This document shows positions 26,391-36,949 of a stretch of 64,000 bases of DNA, piece after piece. The notes below the pieces were generated by a model that was not told where the DNA came from, made no database searches, and saw only the letters and a list, made by a program, of their open reading frames with translations. Position numbers and translations under genes: made by a program. The number at the start of each line of letters is the position of its first letter. Positions within the stretch are counted from its first letter, which is position 1. Source of the DNA: Bradyrhizobium guangxiense (GTDB taxonomy: Bacteria; Pseudomonadota; Alphaproteobacteria; Rhizobiales; Xanthobacteraceae). The stretch spans positions 5,486,501 through 5,550,500 of the forward strand of contig NZ_CP022219.1 in the NCBI RefSeq assembly GCF_004114915.1, given 5' to 3'.

Positions 26391-26415
26391 CATGTCGCCA
26401 CTTTTGTCCGACCTC

Positions 26416-26433
26416 TTAACCTTCGTTAACCAT
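26416..26433 (+). promoter_or_regulatory. CtrA-like double site upstream of the fliF operon
   Basis: Two TTAAC half-sites occur at 26416 and 26426; the second reads TTAACCAT, the alphaproteobacterial CtrA half-site. Spacing is N6 instead of the canonical N7, so it may act as half-sites. It lies about 80 bases before fliF, a class II flagellar operon start in Caulobacter. Confidence 0.5.
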
Positions 26434-26510
26434 ATCGAAACCATCACCTAGGCAATAATTGCCCAGTCGGCCTTTCCCGTGAATGCGGCCGAAGCTGTTG
26501 GGGCGGTTGC

Positions 26511-28124
26511 TTGCAAGGTCTTGCGGACTTTTTGAAGAGTATCGGTGCCGCCCGGTTCGGGGCAATGATCGCGGTCACCGCCGCGCTCATCGGCTTCTTC
26601 GCGTTCGTCATCATGCGTGTCACCACGCCGCAGATGACGACGCTGTTCACCGACCTCAGCGTCGAAGATTCATCGAGCATTATCAAGGACCTGGAACGCC
26701 AGGGCATCCAGTTCGAGATCCGCAATGAGGGCAGCATCATCATGGTGCCCAAGGACAAGGTGACGCGGCTGCGGATGAAGCTTGCCGAGGGCGGCCTGCC
26801 CAAGGGCGGCGGCGTCGGCTACGAGGTGTTCGACAAGTCCGACGCCCTCGGCACCACCTCCTTCGTCCAGAACATCAATCACCTTCGCGCCCTGGAAGGC
26901 GAGCTCGCCCGCACCATTCGTGCCATCGACCGCATCCAGGCTGCCCGCGTCCATCTGGTGCTGCCCGAGCGCCCGCTGTTTGCGCGCGAAGCGCCGGAGC
27001 CGTCGGCCTCGATCGTGGTGCGTGTCCGCGGCGCGCTGGAAGCCCAGCAGATCCGCGCCATCCGCCACCTGGTCGCCTCCGCCGTCAACGGTCTGAAGCC
27101 GCAGCGGGTCTCGATCGTCGACGAGGCCGGCCAGCTGCTCGCCGACGGGGCTGCGACCGATCCGGAGCAGGCGGTCGGCGACGAGCGCCGCATCGCCTTC
27201 GAGAAGCGGATGCGCAAACAGGTCGAGGACATCGTCTCCTCCGTGGTCGGCTCGGGCCGCGCCCGCGTGCAGCTCTCCGCCGATTTCGACTTCAACAAGG
27301 TCACCCAGACCTCGGACAAGTACGACCCCGAAGGCCGCGTGCTGCGCTCGAGCCAGACCCGCGAAGAGCAGAGCATGACCGCCGACAACAACGGCCAGGT
27401 CACCGTCAACAACGAGCTGCCCGGCAATCAGCAGAACAGCGGCGCCACGGCCAAGGACCAAAGCAAGAAGACCGAAGAGACCAACAATTACGAGATCTCC
27501 CGCACCACCAAGACCGAGGTGACTGAGGCCGGCCGGGTCAACCGCATTTCGGTCGCGGTGCTGGTCGACGGCATCTATTCCAAGAACGAGAAGGGCGAGC
27601 TGGCCTATCAGGACCGGACCAAGGAGCAGCTCGACCGCATCGCCACGCTGGTGCGCTCGGCCATTGGCTTCGACCAGAAGCGCGGCGACCAGGTCGAGGT
27701 CGTCAATCTGCGCTTTGCCGATGCGCCCTCCACCGCCCCGATCGGCGAGCCCAGCGGCTTCCTCGGCATGCTGCAGTTCACCAAGGACGACGTCATGTAC
27801 TTCGTCGAGCTTGGCGTGATGATGCTGCTCGGCCTGGTCGTGCTGTTCCTGGTGATCCGTCCGCTGGTCAAGCGCATCCTCGCCTCCGACGAGGTCGCCG
27901 CCGCCATTTCCGGCGTCCTGCCCGGCCCCGCCGTCTCGGACGAGGCGGCTCCCGCCTCCGGCCAGCCGATGCTGCCGAGCGGCGCCGCAAGCGCGATCGA
28001 CGTCGCCACCATCCAGGGCCAGGTCCACGCCCAATCCGTTCACCGCGTCGGCGAGCTCGCCGAGCGCAACCCCAACGAGACCGTCGCAATCATCCGCCAG
28101 TGGCTGACCGAACCAGCCAAGTAA
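26511..28124 (+). CDS. fliF: Flagellar MS-ring protein FliF
   Basis: A 537-residue inner-membrane ring protein, the base of the flagellar motor and export gate. A transmembrane helix lies at about residues 20-40 and a second at about 425-450, enclosing the periplasmic ring-building modules. Motifs include LAEGGLPKGGGVGYE, FVQNINHLRALEGELARTI, VHLVLPERPLF and YEISRTTKTEV. The C-terminal cytoplasmic tail would bind FliG. The start is a TTG; no in-frame ATG exists nearby, and the first residues MQGLADFLKSIG fit the family. It begins the fliF-fliG-fliH-fliN-flbD operon. Confidence 0.95.
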   Translation: MQGLADFLKSIGAARFGAMIAVTAALIGFFAFVIMRVTTPQMTTLFTDLSVEDSSSIIKDLERQGIQFEIRNEGSIIMVPKDKVTRLRMKLAEGGLPKGGGVGYEVFDKSDALGTTSFVQNINHLRALEGELARTIRAIDRIQAARVHLVLPERPLFAREAPEPSASIVVRVRGALEAQQIRAIRHLVASAVNGLKPQRVSIVDEAGQLLADGAATDPEQAVGDERRIAFEKRMRKQVEDIVSSVVGSGRARVQLSADFDFNKVTQTSDKYDPEGRVLRSSQTREEQSMTADNNGQVTVNNELPGNQQNSGATAKDQSKKTEETNNYEISRTTKTEVTEAGRVNRISVAVLVDGIYSKNEKGELAYQDRTKEQLDRIATLVRSAIGFDQKRGDQVEVVNLRFADAPSTAPIGEPSGFLGMLQFTKDDVMYFVELGVMMLLGLVVLFLVIRPLVKRILASDEVAAAISGVLPGPAVSDEAAPASGQPMLPSGAASAIDVATIQGQVHAQSVHRVGELAERNPNETVAIIRQWLTEPAK

Positions 28125-28154
28125 TCCGCCAAGTGAATCAAGAAGTGATCTGAC

Positions 28155-29252
28155 ATGGCCGCCAGTCTGCAAAACGCCAATTCGAACGACATCACCAGCG
28201 TGATCTCCACGCTGGGTCAGCGAGCGGGCAGCCGCGCCGCCGATGGCAAGGGCCTCGCGCAGCTGCCCGGGCCGAAGCGTGCCGCAATCCTGATGCTGGC
28301 GCTGGGCGAGCAATATGGCGGCAAGATCTGGGGCCTGCTCGACGACGACGAAGTGCGCCAGCTCTCACTCGAGATGTCGACGCTCGGCACCGTCGAGGTC
28401 GACACGGTCGAGGACATGCTGCTCGAATTCGTCTCGCGCATGTCGGCCTCGGGCGCGCTGATGGGCAATTTCGACGCCACCGAGCGGCTGCTGCAGCAGT
28501 ATTTGCCGCCGGAGCGCGTCAACGGCATCATGGACGAGATCCGCGGCCCCGCCGGGCGCAACATGTGGGAGAAGCTCTCCAACGTGCAGGAAGAGGTTCT
28601 CGCCAATTACCTGAAGAACGAATATCCGCAGACCATCGCCGTGGTGCTGTCCAAGCTGAAGTCCGAGCATGCCGCCCGCGTGCTCGGCATCCTGCCCGAG
28701 GAGCTCGCGCTCGACGTCGTCAACCGCATGCTGAAAATGGAGGCGGTGCAGAAGGAGGTGATCGAGAGCGTGGAGAAGACGCTGCGCACCGAATTCATGT
28801 CCAACCTGTCGCAGACCCGCCGCCGCGATGCCCACGAGGTCATGGCGGAAATCTTCAACAATTTCGACCGCCAGACCGAAACCCGCTTCATCACCTCGCT
28901 GGAAGAAGACAACCGCGAATCGGCCGAGCGCATCAAGGCGCTGATGTTCACCTTCGACGATCTCGTGAAGCTCGATTCCGGGTCCGCCCAGACGCTGATG
29001 CGCAACGTCGACAAGGATAAGCTCGGCGTCGCGCTCAAGAGCGCCAATGAGGACGTCCGCAACTTCTTCTTCGGCAACATGTCCTCGCGCGCGGCCAAGA
29101 TGCTGCAGGACGACATGGCGGCGATGGGCCCGGTCCGCCTGCGCGACGTCGACGAGGCCCAGGCGCTGCTGGTCAACCTCGCCAAGGACCTCGCCGCCAA
29201 GGGCGAGATCATGCTGACCAAGAACCGCGCCGACGACGAACTGGTGTACTGA
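28155..29252 (+). CDS. fliG: Flagellar motor switch protein FliG
   Basis: A 365-residue C-ring protein that couples torque from the stator. The N-terminal FliF-binding part has [23 protein letters not shown], the middle domain has the EHPQT-like [24 protein letters not shown], and the C-terminal domain has [10 protein letters not shown] with the charged torque helix and [20 protein letters not shown] (LQDDMAAMG here). The length is normal. Its TGA overlaps the fliH ATG (TGATGG), indicating coupling. Confidence 0.96.
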   Translation: MAASLQNANSNDITSVISTLGQRAGSRAADGKGLAQLPGPKRAAILMLALGEQYGGKIWGLLDDDEVRQLSLEMSTLGTVEVDTVEDMLLEFVSRMSASGALMGNFDATERLLQQYLPPERVNGIMDEIRGPAGRNMWEKLSNVQEEVLANYLKNEYPQTIAVVLSKLKSEHAARVLGILPEELALDVVNRMLKMEAVQKEVIESVEKTLRTEFMSNLSQTRRRDAHEVMAEIFNNFDRQTETRFITSLEEDNRESAERIKALMFTFDDLVKLDSGSAQTLMRNVDKDKLGVALKSANEDVRNFFFGNMSSRAAKMLQDDMAAMGPVRLRDVDEAQALLVNLAKDLAAKGEIMLTKNRADDELVY

Positions 29253-29881
29253 TGGCAGCTCCGGCAAAATTCCTGTTCGATACCGACTTCGCGGCGCCCG
29301 AGCGGGCGACGCGGGAGAAGGCCGCGACCGCCGCCGAGATCGCCCAGAAGGTCGCGGAAGCCGAAGCGCGCGCCTATCAGGAAGGCTTCGCCGCCGGTCA
29401 GCGCGAGGCCAAGGCCGAGAGCGACCGCCGCGTCGCGCTCGCCATGGAGGAGATCAACATCGGCATCCGCGGCATCGCGACCGGCATCGGCAGCATCGAA
29501 TCCAAGATGGAAACCGAGGCGGTCGACGTCGCGGTCGCCGTCGCGCGCAAGCTGTGCGCCGACCTGGTCGCCGCCGAGCCGCTCGGCGAGATCGTCGCGC
29601 TGGTCAAGGACTGCTTCTCGCACCTGGTCGCGACGCCACATCTCGTCGTCCGCATCAATGACGCGCTCTACGACAGCGCTCGCGAGAAGATCGAGCGGCT
29701 CGCCAAGCAGAGCGGCTTCGAGGGACGGCTGGTGATCCTGGCCGAGCCTGAAATTGCCACCGGCGATTGCCGGATCGAATGGGCCGATGGCGGCGTTGTG
29801 CTGGAACGCGGCGCCATCGCGGCCAAGATCGACGAAATGGTCGGACGCTATATCGCGTCCCGCAAGGGAGCTAACCCATGA
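29252..29881 (+). CDS. fliH: Flagellar assembly protein FliH
   Basis: A 209-residue regulator of the export ATPase FliI. The N-terminal third is a charged Ala/Glu-rich coiled coil with YQEGFAAGQREAKAES, containing the GxxxG-type repeat of FliH. The C-terminal half resembles the vacuolar-ATPase E-subunit-like fold, with DLVAAEPLGEIVALVKDCF and GDCRIEWADGGVVLERGAI. Its stop overlaps the fliN start by four bases (ATGA). Confidence 0.88.
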   Translation: MAAPAKFLFDTDFAAPERATREKAATAAEIAQKVAEAEARAYQEGFAAGQREAKAESDRRVALAMEEINIGIRGIATGIGSIESKMETEAVDVAVAVARKLCADLVAAEPLGEIVALVKDCFSHLVATPHLVVRINDALYDSAREKIERLAKQSGFEGRLVILAEPEIATGDCRIEWADGGVVLERGAIAAKIDEMVGRYIASRKGANP

Positions 29882-30228
29882 GCGACACCGACGGACAGGT
29901 CCCGCTGCCCGATCTCAACGGCCCGATGCCGCCCACCGGCACGGACGTCGGCTACAGCGAGGACGAATATGCGGCGCGCGCCGCCGCCGACCTCGAGGCG
30001 GTGTTCGACGTTCCCGTACAGGTCTCGGCCGTGCTCGGCCGCTCCAAGATGGACGTCGGCGAGCTGCTCAAGCTCGGACCCGGCACCGTGCTCGAGCTCG
30101 ACCGGCGCGTCGGCGAGGCCATCGACATCTACGTCAACAACAAGCTGGTCGCCCGCGGCGAGGTCGTCCTGGTCGAGGACAAGCTCGGCGTGACCATGAC
30201 GGAAATCATCAAGGCCGAGCGCGGCTGA
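29878..30228 (+). CDS. fliN: Flagellar motor switch protein FliN
   Basis: A 116-residue C-ring protein. The C-terminal SpoA domain is complete: VFDVPVQVSAVLGRSKMDVGELLKLGPG (in parts), then VLELDRRVGEAIDIYVNNKLVARGEVVLVEDKLGVTMTEI (in parts). The N-terminal 40 residues are variable, as usual. It forms the distal C-ring with FliM, whose gene is not in this window. Confidence 0.95.
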   Translation: MSDTDGQVPLPDLNGPMPPTGTDVGYSEDEYAARAAADLEAVFDVPVQVSAVLGRSKMDVGELLKLGPGTVLELDRRVGEAIDIYVNNKLVARGEVVLVEDKLGVTMTEIIKAERG

Positions 30229-30279
30229 CACGCAAGGACATGACGCGCGACGGCGCGAGCAGACGGACAGGAGACTGAC

Positions 30280-31665
<1,386 letters not shown>

Positions 31666-31692
31666 GGCGGCTCCATGCTGATCGACAATGTG

Positions 31693-31725
31693 AATGCCCG
31701 GGCGAAGTCCCGGGCATTTTGTTTT
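31693..31725 (+). terminator. Rho-independent terminator of the fliF-flbD operon
   Basis: AATGCCCGGG pairs with CCCGGGCATT across a CGAAGT loop, followed by TTGTTTT. It lies 28 bases after the flbD stop. Confidence 0.92.
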
Positions 31726-31831
31726 AAGGGTGAGATCAGCACCAGCGGACATGGCCGCACCGCGTTCCCCGACTAGGTCCCGCCGGCACAACGCCCTATA
31801 ACCCCGCGTGAGAACCAACGCGAGGGACCAC

Positions 31832-32980
31832 ATGTCTGAAGCTCAAATCACGGACTGGCTGGCGTCGCAGAAGCAGGCCATGGTCGATCTGCTCCGCGAC
31901 GTCGTGAACATCGATTCCGGCTCCTATGACAAGGAAGGCGTCGATGCGGTCGGTGCGCGGTTCGAGCGGCATTTTGCCGAGCACGGCATCCCGTTCCGGC
32001 GCGAGGCCGATGCCACCTTCGGCGATGCGATCCACGCCGAGGTGGCAAAGCCCGGGAGCAACGAGAAGCCGGTGCTGTTGATGGGACATCGCGACACCGT
32101 GTTCGGCAAGGGCGAGGCCGGGCGGCGGCCGTTCACCATCAAGGACGGACGCGCCTATGGACCCGGCGTCGCCGACATGAAGTCCGGCCTCGTCATGAAC
32201 GTGTTCGTCGCGACCGCCTTCCACAAATTCGGCGGCTCACCGCATCCGATCAAGGTGCTGATCACCTCGGACGAAGAGATCGGCTCGCCCTCCTCCCGGC
32301 CGGTGATCGAGCGCGAAGGCCGCGCCGCGCGTGCCGTGTTCAATTCCGAGCCGGGCCGCCCCACGGGCAATGTCGTCACGGGGCGCAAGGGCGGCATCTT
32401 CATGCATCTCGCCATCACCGGCAAAGCCGCGCATTCCGGAGCCAATTTCGCCGCCGGCGTCAGCGCGATCGGCGAGCTCGCGCACAAGATCGTGCAGATC
32501 CACGCCCTGACCGATCTCGACAAGGGCATCACGCTCAATGTCGGCCTCGTCGCGGGCGGGCAGTCCGTCAACACGACGGCGCCTTACGCCGAGGGCCAGA
32601 TCGACCTGCGCTACGTCGAGCCCAGAGATCGGGCGACCGTGATGGCAGCGATCGAAAAGATCGTCGCGACGTCCTATGTGCCGGGCACGAGCGCAACGCT
32701 GACCATCAAGGGCGAGTTCGTGCCGGTGGTGCAGAGCGCCGATTCCAAGGCGCTGTTCGAGGGCTATCAGGCGGCGGCACGGCAGGTCGGCCTCACCACG
32801 CTGCAGGGCGAGTTCTCGGGCGGCTGCGCCGATTCCGGCTTCACCGCTGCGGTCGGCACGCCGACCATCTGCGGGCTCGGACCGGTCGGAGGGCTGGCGC
32901 ACACCCCGGAGGAATATCTCGAGATCGACAGCATCGTGCCGCGCGCGCAGGCGCTTGCGCTGGCGATTTTGCGGGGATGA
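31832..32980 (+). CDS. M20 family zinc peptidase (carboxypeptidase G2-like)
   Basis: A 382-residue metallopeptidase. Metal ligands fit MGHRDTVFG (His), GVADMKSG (bridging Asp), the SDEEIGS Glu pair, NSEPGR and the late His in GLAHTPEEY. The dimerisation domain lies at about residues 180-290. Family members cleave N-acyl amino acids or C-terminal glutamate. No signal peptide is seen, so it is cytoplasmic. GAGGGA precedes the ATG at 31832; an upstream start at 31808 is less likely. It is a single-gene unit after the flagellar terminator. Confidence 0.9.
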   Translation: MSEAQITDWLASQKQAMVDLLRDVVNIDSGSYDKEGVDAVGARFERHFAEHGIPFRREADATFGDAIHAEVAKPGSNEKPVLLMGHRDTVFGKGEAGRRPFTIKDGRAYGPGVADMKSGLVMNVFVATAFHKFGGSPHPIKVLITSDEEIGSPSSRPVIEREGRAARAVFNSEPGRPTGNVVTGRKGGIFMHLAITGKAAHSGANFAAGVSAIGELAHKIVQIHALTDLDKGITLNVGLVAGGQSVNTTAPYAEGQIDLRYVEPRDRATVMAAIEKIVATSYVPGTSATLTIKGEFVPVVQSADSKALFEGYQAAARQVGLTTLQGEFSGGCADSGFTAAVGTPTICGLGPVGGLAHTPEEYLEIDSIVPRAQALALAILRG

Positions 32981-32988
32981 GTGCCGTC

Positions 32989-33088
32989 GTCATTCCGGGG
33001 CGATCCAAAGCATCGAACTATGGTGCGCAGTTGCGCACCTGAGAATCTCGAGATTCCGGGTTCGCGCTACCGCGCGCCCCGGAATGAC
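32989..33088. repeat. Palindromic intergenic repeat unit (second type)
   Basis: The unit starts GTCATTCCGGGGCG and ends CGCCCCGGAATGAC, an inverted pair enclosing TATGGTGCGCAGTTGCGCACC, itself a palindrome around GTGCGC/GCGCAC. It lies directly between the peptidase gene and a small reverse-strand gene and has the layout of dispersed Bradyrhizobium repeats. Confidence 0.8.
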
Positions 33089-33093
33089 CGGGA

Positions 33094-33252
33094 TCACGAA
33101 TAACTCGGCGCGTCCGGCTTGCGGAAGATGTGGATGGGATCGCCGGGGATGATCACCGGCTGGCCCGAGAACATCGCATAGGCGTAGAGCGCGAGATAGG
33201 CGATCGCGAGCGCACCGACGGCGTAGAAAGCGAAGGTCGCGATACGCTTCAT
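33094..33252 (-). CDS. 52-residue single-pass membrane protein
   Basis: A small ORF whose product begins MKRIATFAFYAVGALAIAY, one hydrophobic helix at about residues 5-27, followed by a soluble tail GQPVIIPGDPIHIFRKPD. A ribosome site GGAGCGG lies just upstream of the ATG. The codon pattern is like the neighbouring genes. No family is recognised. It stands alone between a repeat and the flavin reductase gene. Confidence 0.65.
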   Translation of the reverse strand: MKRIATFAFYAVGALAIAYLALYAYAMFSGQPVIIPGDPIHIFRKPDAPSYS

Positions 33253-33348
33253 CGATCCGCTCCATTGCCGTCCCGAAACGGGAGGTTCCGGGCGCTTCTA
33301 GAGCGATAAGACGAAAAACGCCAGCGTGCGCACCCCTACCGGTGGCGA

Positions 33349-33930
33349 TCAAACGCCGCGCCGGCTGCGCGCGGGAACGCTGACATCCGCAAGCGTCGCC
33401 GCGTCCTCGTCCTGGTCGACCGCCACGTACCGGCCGTGCCAATAGGCCAGCGCCGCCGTGCGGGTCGAACTCCTGATGTCCCTGACACGGCCGATGACGA
33501 TGCCGTGCGAGTGCCGCTCCACGATCTCCTCGACCTCGCAATCGAAGGCCGACAGCGCGCCGACCAGCAGCGGAACGCCGGAGACCGCCGTCACCCATTT
33601 GGCACCCGCGAACCGATCGGGACCCTTCAACCCACCCTTGCCGGCAAAACGTTCGGCGACGTCGAGCTGGTCGGCGTTCAGGATGTTCACGCCGAAGGCG
33701 CCGTGGCGCCGGATCAAGGGGAACGACGAGGCATCGCGGTTGATGCTGACCAGCAGCGTCGGCGGCTCGACCGACAGCGAGGTCACCGAGGTCACGGTCA
33801 TGCCGGTGACGTCCTTGCCCCGCCCGGCGGTGATGACGCTGACGCCGCCGGTGAGGTGGCGCATGGCGCCGCGAAAATCGGCGGACGAGACGGGGATGTC
33901 AGTCATGAGATCGCGGGGCACTACATTCAT
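33349..33930 (-). CDS. Flavin reductase (HpaC/DIM6-type), last gene of the ssu operon
   Basis: A 193-residue flavin reductase of the split-barrel family. Characteristic motifs are FRGAMRHLTGGVSVIT, GMTVTSVTSLSVEPPTLLVSI, FGVNILNADQ and RHSHGIVIGRV. It would supply FMNH2 to the SsuD monooxygenase, replacing the unrelated SsuE of enterobacteria. GGGGAG precedes the ATG at 33930; a later ATG at 33906 is also possible. It lies 33 bases after ssuB in the same direction. Confidence 0.88.
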   Translation of the reverse strand: MNVVPRDLMTDIPVSSADFRGAMRHLTGGVSVITAGRGKDVTGMTVTSVTSLSVEPPTLLVSINRDASSFPLIRRHGAFGVNILNADQLDVAERFAGKGGLKGPDRFAGAKWVTAVSGVPLLVGALSAFDCEVEEIVERHSHGIVIGRVRDIRSSTRTAALAYWHGRYVAVDQDEDAATLADVSVPARSRRGV

Positions 33931-33963
33931 GGCATTGCTCCCCGAAAGCGGGGTTCCCTGTAT

Positions 33964-34827
33964 CTAGGTACGATCGTCCGCCGATAACAGGTGGCTCAGG
34001 ATCGAGCCTTCGAGGCCTGCGAGCTCGGCCGAACCGCGCTGGCGCGGCCGGGCGGCGTTAACCGTGACGTCATGGGCGATGCGGCCGTCCTCGATCACGA
34101 GCACGCGATCTGCCATCGCAACCGCCTCGGTGACGTCATGGGTGACCAGGATCGCGGTAAAGCCCTGGTCGCGCCAGACGCGCTCCAGCAGGCGCTGCAT
34201 GGAGATGCGGGTCAGCGCGTCCAGCGCGCCGAGCGGCTCGTCGAAGGCAAGCACGCGCGGACGGGACACCAGCGCGCGGGCAAGCGCGACGCGCTGCTTC
34301 TGGCCGCCCGACAGCACCGAGGGCCACTGGTCGCGCTTGTCGGCGAGCCCGACCTCCGTCAACGCCTTTTCGGCGCGCGCATGCGCGTCTTGAGAGGCGC
34401 GATCGCGGCCGAGCCCGACCTCGACATTGGCGAGCACGCGGGCCCAGGGCAGCAGCCGCGGCTCCTGAAACATCACGCGGATGTCCTCAGGCTGAATGTC
34501 TTTTGGCTGAATGTCCTGGCCGAAGCTGATGCTGCCGGCGTCGATCTTGTCGAGGCCGGCGATCAAGCGCAGCAAGGTGCTCTTGCCGCAGCCGCTCTTG
34601 CCCACGATGGCGACGAACTGGCCGGCGGGGATGTGCAGATCGATACCGCGCAGCACCTCGTTGCTGCCGAAGGATTTGCGCAAGCCCCGGATGCTGAGCG
34701 GCAGGCCGCCGGCCTGCGCTCGCTGTTCTTCTTGCCGCTCCTCGCGCACGATGCGGGCGTGAGGCGCGGAATTGGCGCGGCTGGCGAGCTCGGTCTCGGG
34801 AAGGGAGGTACGAAGCGCTGTCTGCAT
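33964..34827 (-). CDS. ssuB: Aliphatic sulfonate ABC transporter ATPase SsuB
   Basis: A 287-residue ATPase. Walker A is GKSGCGKST, the Q-loop is [10 protein letters not shown] (typical of nitrate/sulfonate/taurine importers), the signature is [15 protein letters not shown], and Walker B leads to [10 protein letters not shown] with the switch His in VTHDVTEA. The N-terminal 45 residues are a variable extension. The longer upstream frame overlaps ssuC and is a shadow. It energises uptake with SsuC and SsuA. Confidence 0.93.
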   Translation of the reverse strand: MQTALRTSLPETELASRANSAPHARIVREERQEEQRAQAGGLPLSIRGLRKSFGSNEVLRGIDLHIPAGQFVAIVGKSGCGKSTLLRLIAGLDKIDAGSISFGQDIQPKDIQPEDIRVMFQEPRLLPWARVLANVEVGLGRDRASQDAHARAEKALTEVGLADKRDQWPSVLSGGQKQRVALARALVSRPRVLAFDEPLGALDALTRISMQRLLERVWRDQGFTAILVTHDVTEAVAMADRVLVIEDGRIAHDVTVNAARPRQRGSAELAGLEGSILSHLLSADDRT

Positions 34828-34847
34828 GTGATTCCCGGTACTTTCGC

Positions 34848-35654
34848 TCAATGTTTCTGGAAGGCGGGGTGCCAGGCGAGCGTCAGACGCTCCAGCACGC
34901 GGGAGGCGCTGTCGGCGAGCTTGCCGAGCAAAGCGTAGATCAGGATCGAGAGCACGACGACATCGATCAGCATGAACTCGCGCGCCTGCATCGCCATGTA
35001 GCCGAGCCCCGAGGACGCCGCGATGGTCTCGGCGACGATCAGGGTCAGCCACATGATGCCGAGCGCAAAGCGGATGCCGACGAAGATCGAAGGCAGCGCG
35101 CCCGGGAAGATCACGCGGCGGAACAGTTCGCCGTCGGTCATGCCGTAGATGCGGCCCATCTCGATCAGCTGCGGATCGACCGTGCGGATACCGTGCAGCG
35201 TGTTGAGATAGATCGGGAAGAACACCCCCAGCGCCACCAGGAACAGCTTGGCGCTCTCGTCGATGCCGAACCACAGGATGACCAGCGGGATCAGCGCAAG
35301 ATGCGGCACGTTGCGTACCATCTGAAGCGTAGTGTCGGTGAGCTTGGCCGAGAGCTGCGACAGGCCGTTGGCGAGGCCGAAGGCAAAGCCGATGCTGCCG
35401 CCGATCAGAAAGCCGATCGAGGCGCGCCAGAACGAGACCCAGATGTTGCGGACGAGCTCGCCGGACAGCAGCAGCTTCCACCCCGAGAGCACGACGTCGC
35501 TCGGGGCCGGCAGCACGCGCGTCGGCACGAAGCCGGTGACGCTCGCGACCTGCCAGATCGCGATGATGGCAAGCGGCACGATCCACTGGACCAGGCCATC
35601 GACCCGCGGCAGCCGGACGCTGCGCGGGAGTGGGATGCTATCGATCAGGCTCAT
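34848..35654 (-). CDS. ssuC: Aliphatic sulfonate ABC transporter permease SsuC
   Basis: A 268-residue permease with about six membrane helices. The binding-protein-dependent transport signature is [26 protein letters not shown] (in parts), placing the EAA loop. The opening of the core, [11 protein letters not shown], is typical of SsuC/TauC. Its start overlaps the ssuD stop by four bases, showing coupling. Confidence 0.94.
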   Translation of the reverse strand: MSLIDSIPLPRSVRLPRVDGLVQWIVPLAIIAIWQVASVTGFVPTRVLPAPSDVVLSGWKLLLSGELVRNIWVSFWRASIGFLIGGSIGFAFGLANGLSQLSAKLTDTTLQMVRNVPHLALIPLVILWFGIDESAKLFLVALGVFFPIYLNTLHGIRTVDPQLIEMGRIYGMTDGELFRRVIFPGALPSIFVGIRFALGIMWLTLIVAETIAASSGLGYMAMQAREFMLIDVVVLSILIYALLGKLADSASRVLERLTLAWHPAFQKH

Positions 35655-36814
35655 GATTGCGACACCCGGTGCTGCGGACGGAAATCGCTGCCGACCGTCT
35701 CGCCGAAAGGACCGCCGTTGAAGTGGAGCTTGGTGACGTTGCTCGGCTGCTCCAGCGAGAGCAGCGGGAAGACCAGCTCGGCAAAGCGATAGGCTTCCTC
35801 AAGATGCGGGTAGCCCGACATGATGAAGGTATCGATGCCGAGATCATGATACTCCCTGATGCGGGCGGCCACCGTCGCGGCGTCGCCGACCAGCGCCGTG
35901 CCGGCGCCGCCGCGGACGAGGCCGACGCCAGCCCACAGGTTCGGGGCGATCTCAAGCTTGTCGCGCTTGCCGCCATGGAGCTGCGCCATGCGCTGCTGAC
36001 CGACGGAATCCATGCGAGCAAAGTTCTTCTGCGCCAGCGCAATGGTGTCGTCGCTGACATGCCTGATCAGCTCGTTGGCGGCACGCCAGGCTTCTTCGTT
36101 GGTCTCGCGGACGATGACATGAAGGCGGATGCCGAAGGAGAGCTTCCGGCCGCGGGCGGCAGCGACCTCCCTCACCTTCGCGATCTTCTCGGCGACGAGC
36201 GCCGGCGGCTCGCCCCAGGTGAGATATTTGTCGACGGTATCGACGGCGACGTCGATGCCGGCATCCGAGGAGCCGCCGAAATAGAGCGGCGGCCGCGGCG
36301 ACTGCACGGGGGGAAACAGCAGCTTGCCGCCGTCGATGCGGATGTGCTTGCCCTCGGCATTCACGGTCTTGCCGGCGAGCAGATCGCTGTAGACATTCAG
36401 GAACTCGCGGGTGACCTCGTAGCGTTCGTCATGGCCGAGGAAGACGCCGTCGCCCTTGTTCTCGACGGGATCGCCGCCGGTGACGACGTTGACGAGCAGC
36501 CGGCCGTTCGAGATGCGGTCGAGCGTTGCGGTCATGCGCGCCGCCACGCTCGGCGATTGCAAGCCGGGGCGCACGGCGACGAGATAGCGCAGCCGCTCGG
36601 TGAACGGCGCGACCGACGAGGCGACGATCCACGAATCCTCGCAGGACCGCCCGGTCGGCAGCAGCACACCGAAATAGCCGAGTTGATCGGCGGCCTGCGC
36701 GATCTGGCGCAGGTAATTGAAGTTGACCTCGCGGCCGCCGATGCCGGTGCCGAGATAGCGGCCGTCGCCGTGGGTCGGCAGGAACCAGAGGATGTTGGCG
36801 TTCGGTTGACTCAT
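35651..36814 (-). CDS. ssuD: FMNH2-dependent alkanesulfonate monooxygenase SsuD
   Basis: A 387-residue luciferase-like flavin monooxygenase that releases sulfite from alkanesulfonates, giving the aldehyde. Family motifs: [15 protein letters not shown] at the N-terminus, [41 protein letters not shown] and [18 protein letters not shown]. The length is normal. It depends on the reductase encoded at the end of the operon. It lies ten bases after a tiny hydrophobic ORF. Confidence 0.96.
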   Translation of the reverse strand: MSQPNANILWFLPTHGDGRYLGTGIGGREVNFNYLRQIAQAADQLGYFGVLLPTGRSCEDSWIVASSVAPFTERLRYLVAVRPGLQSPSVAARMTATLDRISNGRLLVNVVTGGDPVENKGDGVFLGHDERYEVTREFLNVYSDLLAGKTVNAEGKHIRIDGGKLLFPPVQSPRPPLYFGGSSDAGIDVAVDTVDKYLTWGEPPALVAEKIAKVREVAAARGRKLSFGIRLHVIVRETNEEAWRAANELIRHVSDDTIALAQKNFARMDSVGQQRMAQLHGGKRDKLEIAPNLWAGVGLVRGGAGTALVGDAATVAARIREYHDLGIDTFIMSGYPHLEEAYRFAELVFPLLSLEQPSNVTKLHFNGGPFGETVGSDFRPQHRVSQS

Positions 36815-36824
36815 CGATGTGCCC

Positions 36825-36911
36825 CTAGCCGTACGACGTGCCGACCGCAGCGGCGACGATGCCGATCGACAGCATGATGGCTGCGATCAGACGTTGAAGA
36901 ATATGCTTCAT
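36825..36911 (-). CDS. 28-residue hydrophobic peptide between ssuA and ssuD
   Basis: A short ORF beginning [17 protein letters not shown] and consisting largely of one hydrophobic helix of about 18 residues, ending GTSYG. AAAAAGG lies upstream of its ATG. It sits in the 135-base gap between ssuA and ssuD in the same direction. It could be a small membrane peptide of the transporter, a translated leader, or chance; no family is recognised. Confidence 0.45.
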   Translation of the reverse strand: MKHILQRLIAAIMLSIGIVAAAVGTSYG

Positions 36912-36949
36912 CTCTAGACCTTTTTGGACGGGAAGGCTGGTCGGCACGG

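Noticed and set aside
26670..28313. 547-codon reverse-strand ORF opposite fliF
   Set aside because: It is the antisense shadow of a GC-rich conserved gene; the product is Leu/Gly/Asp/Arg-rich with no motif, while fliF is unambiguous.
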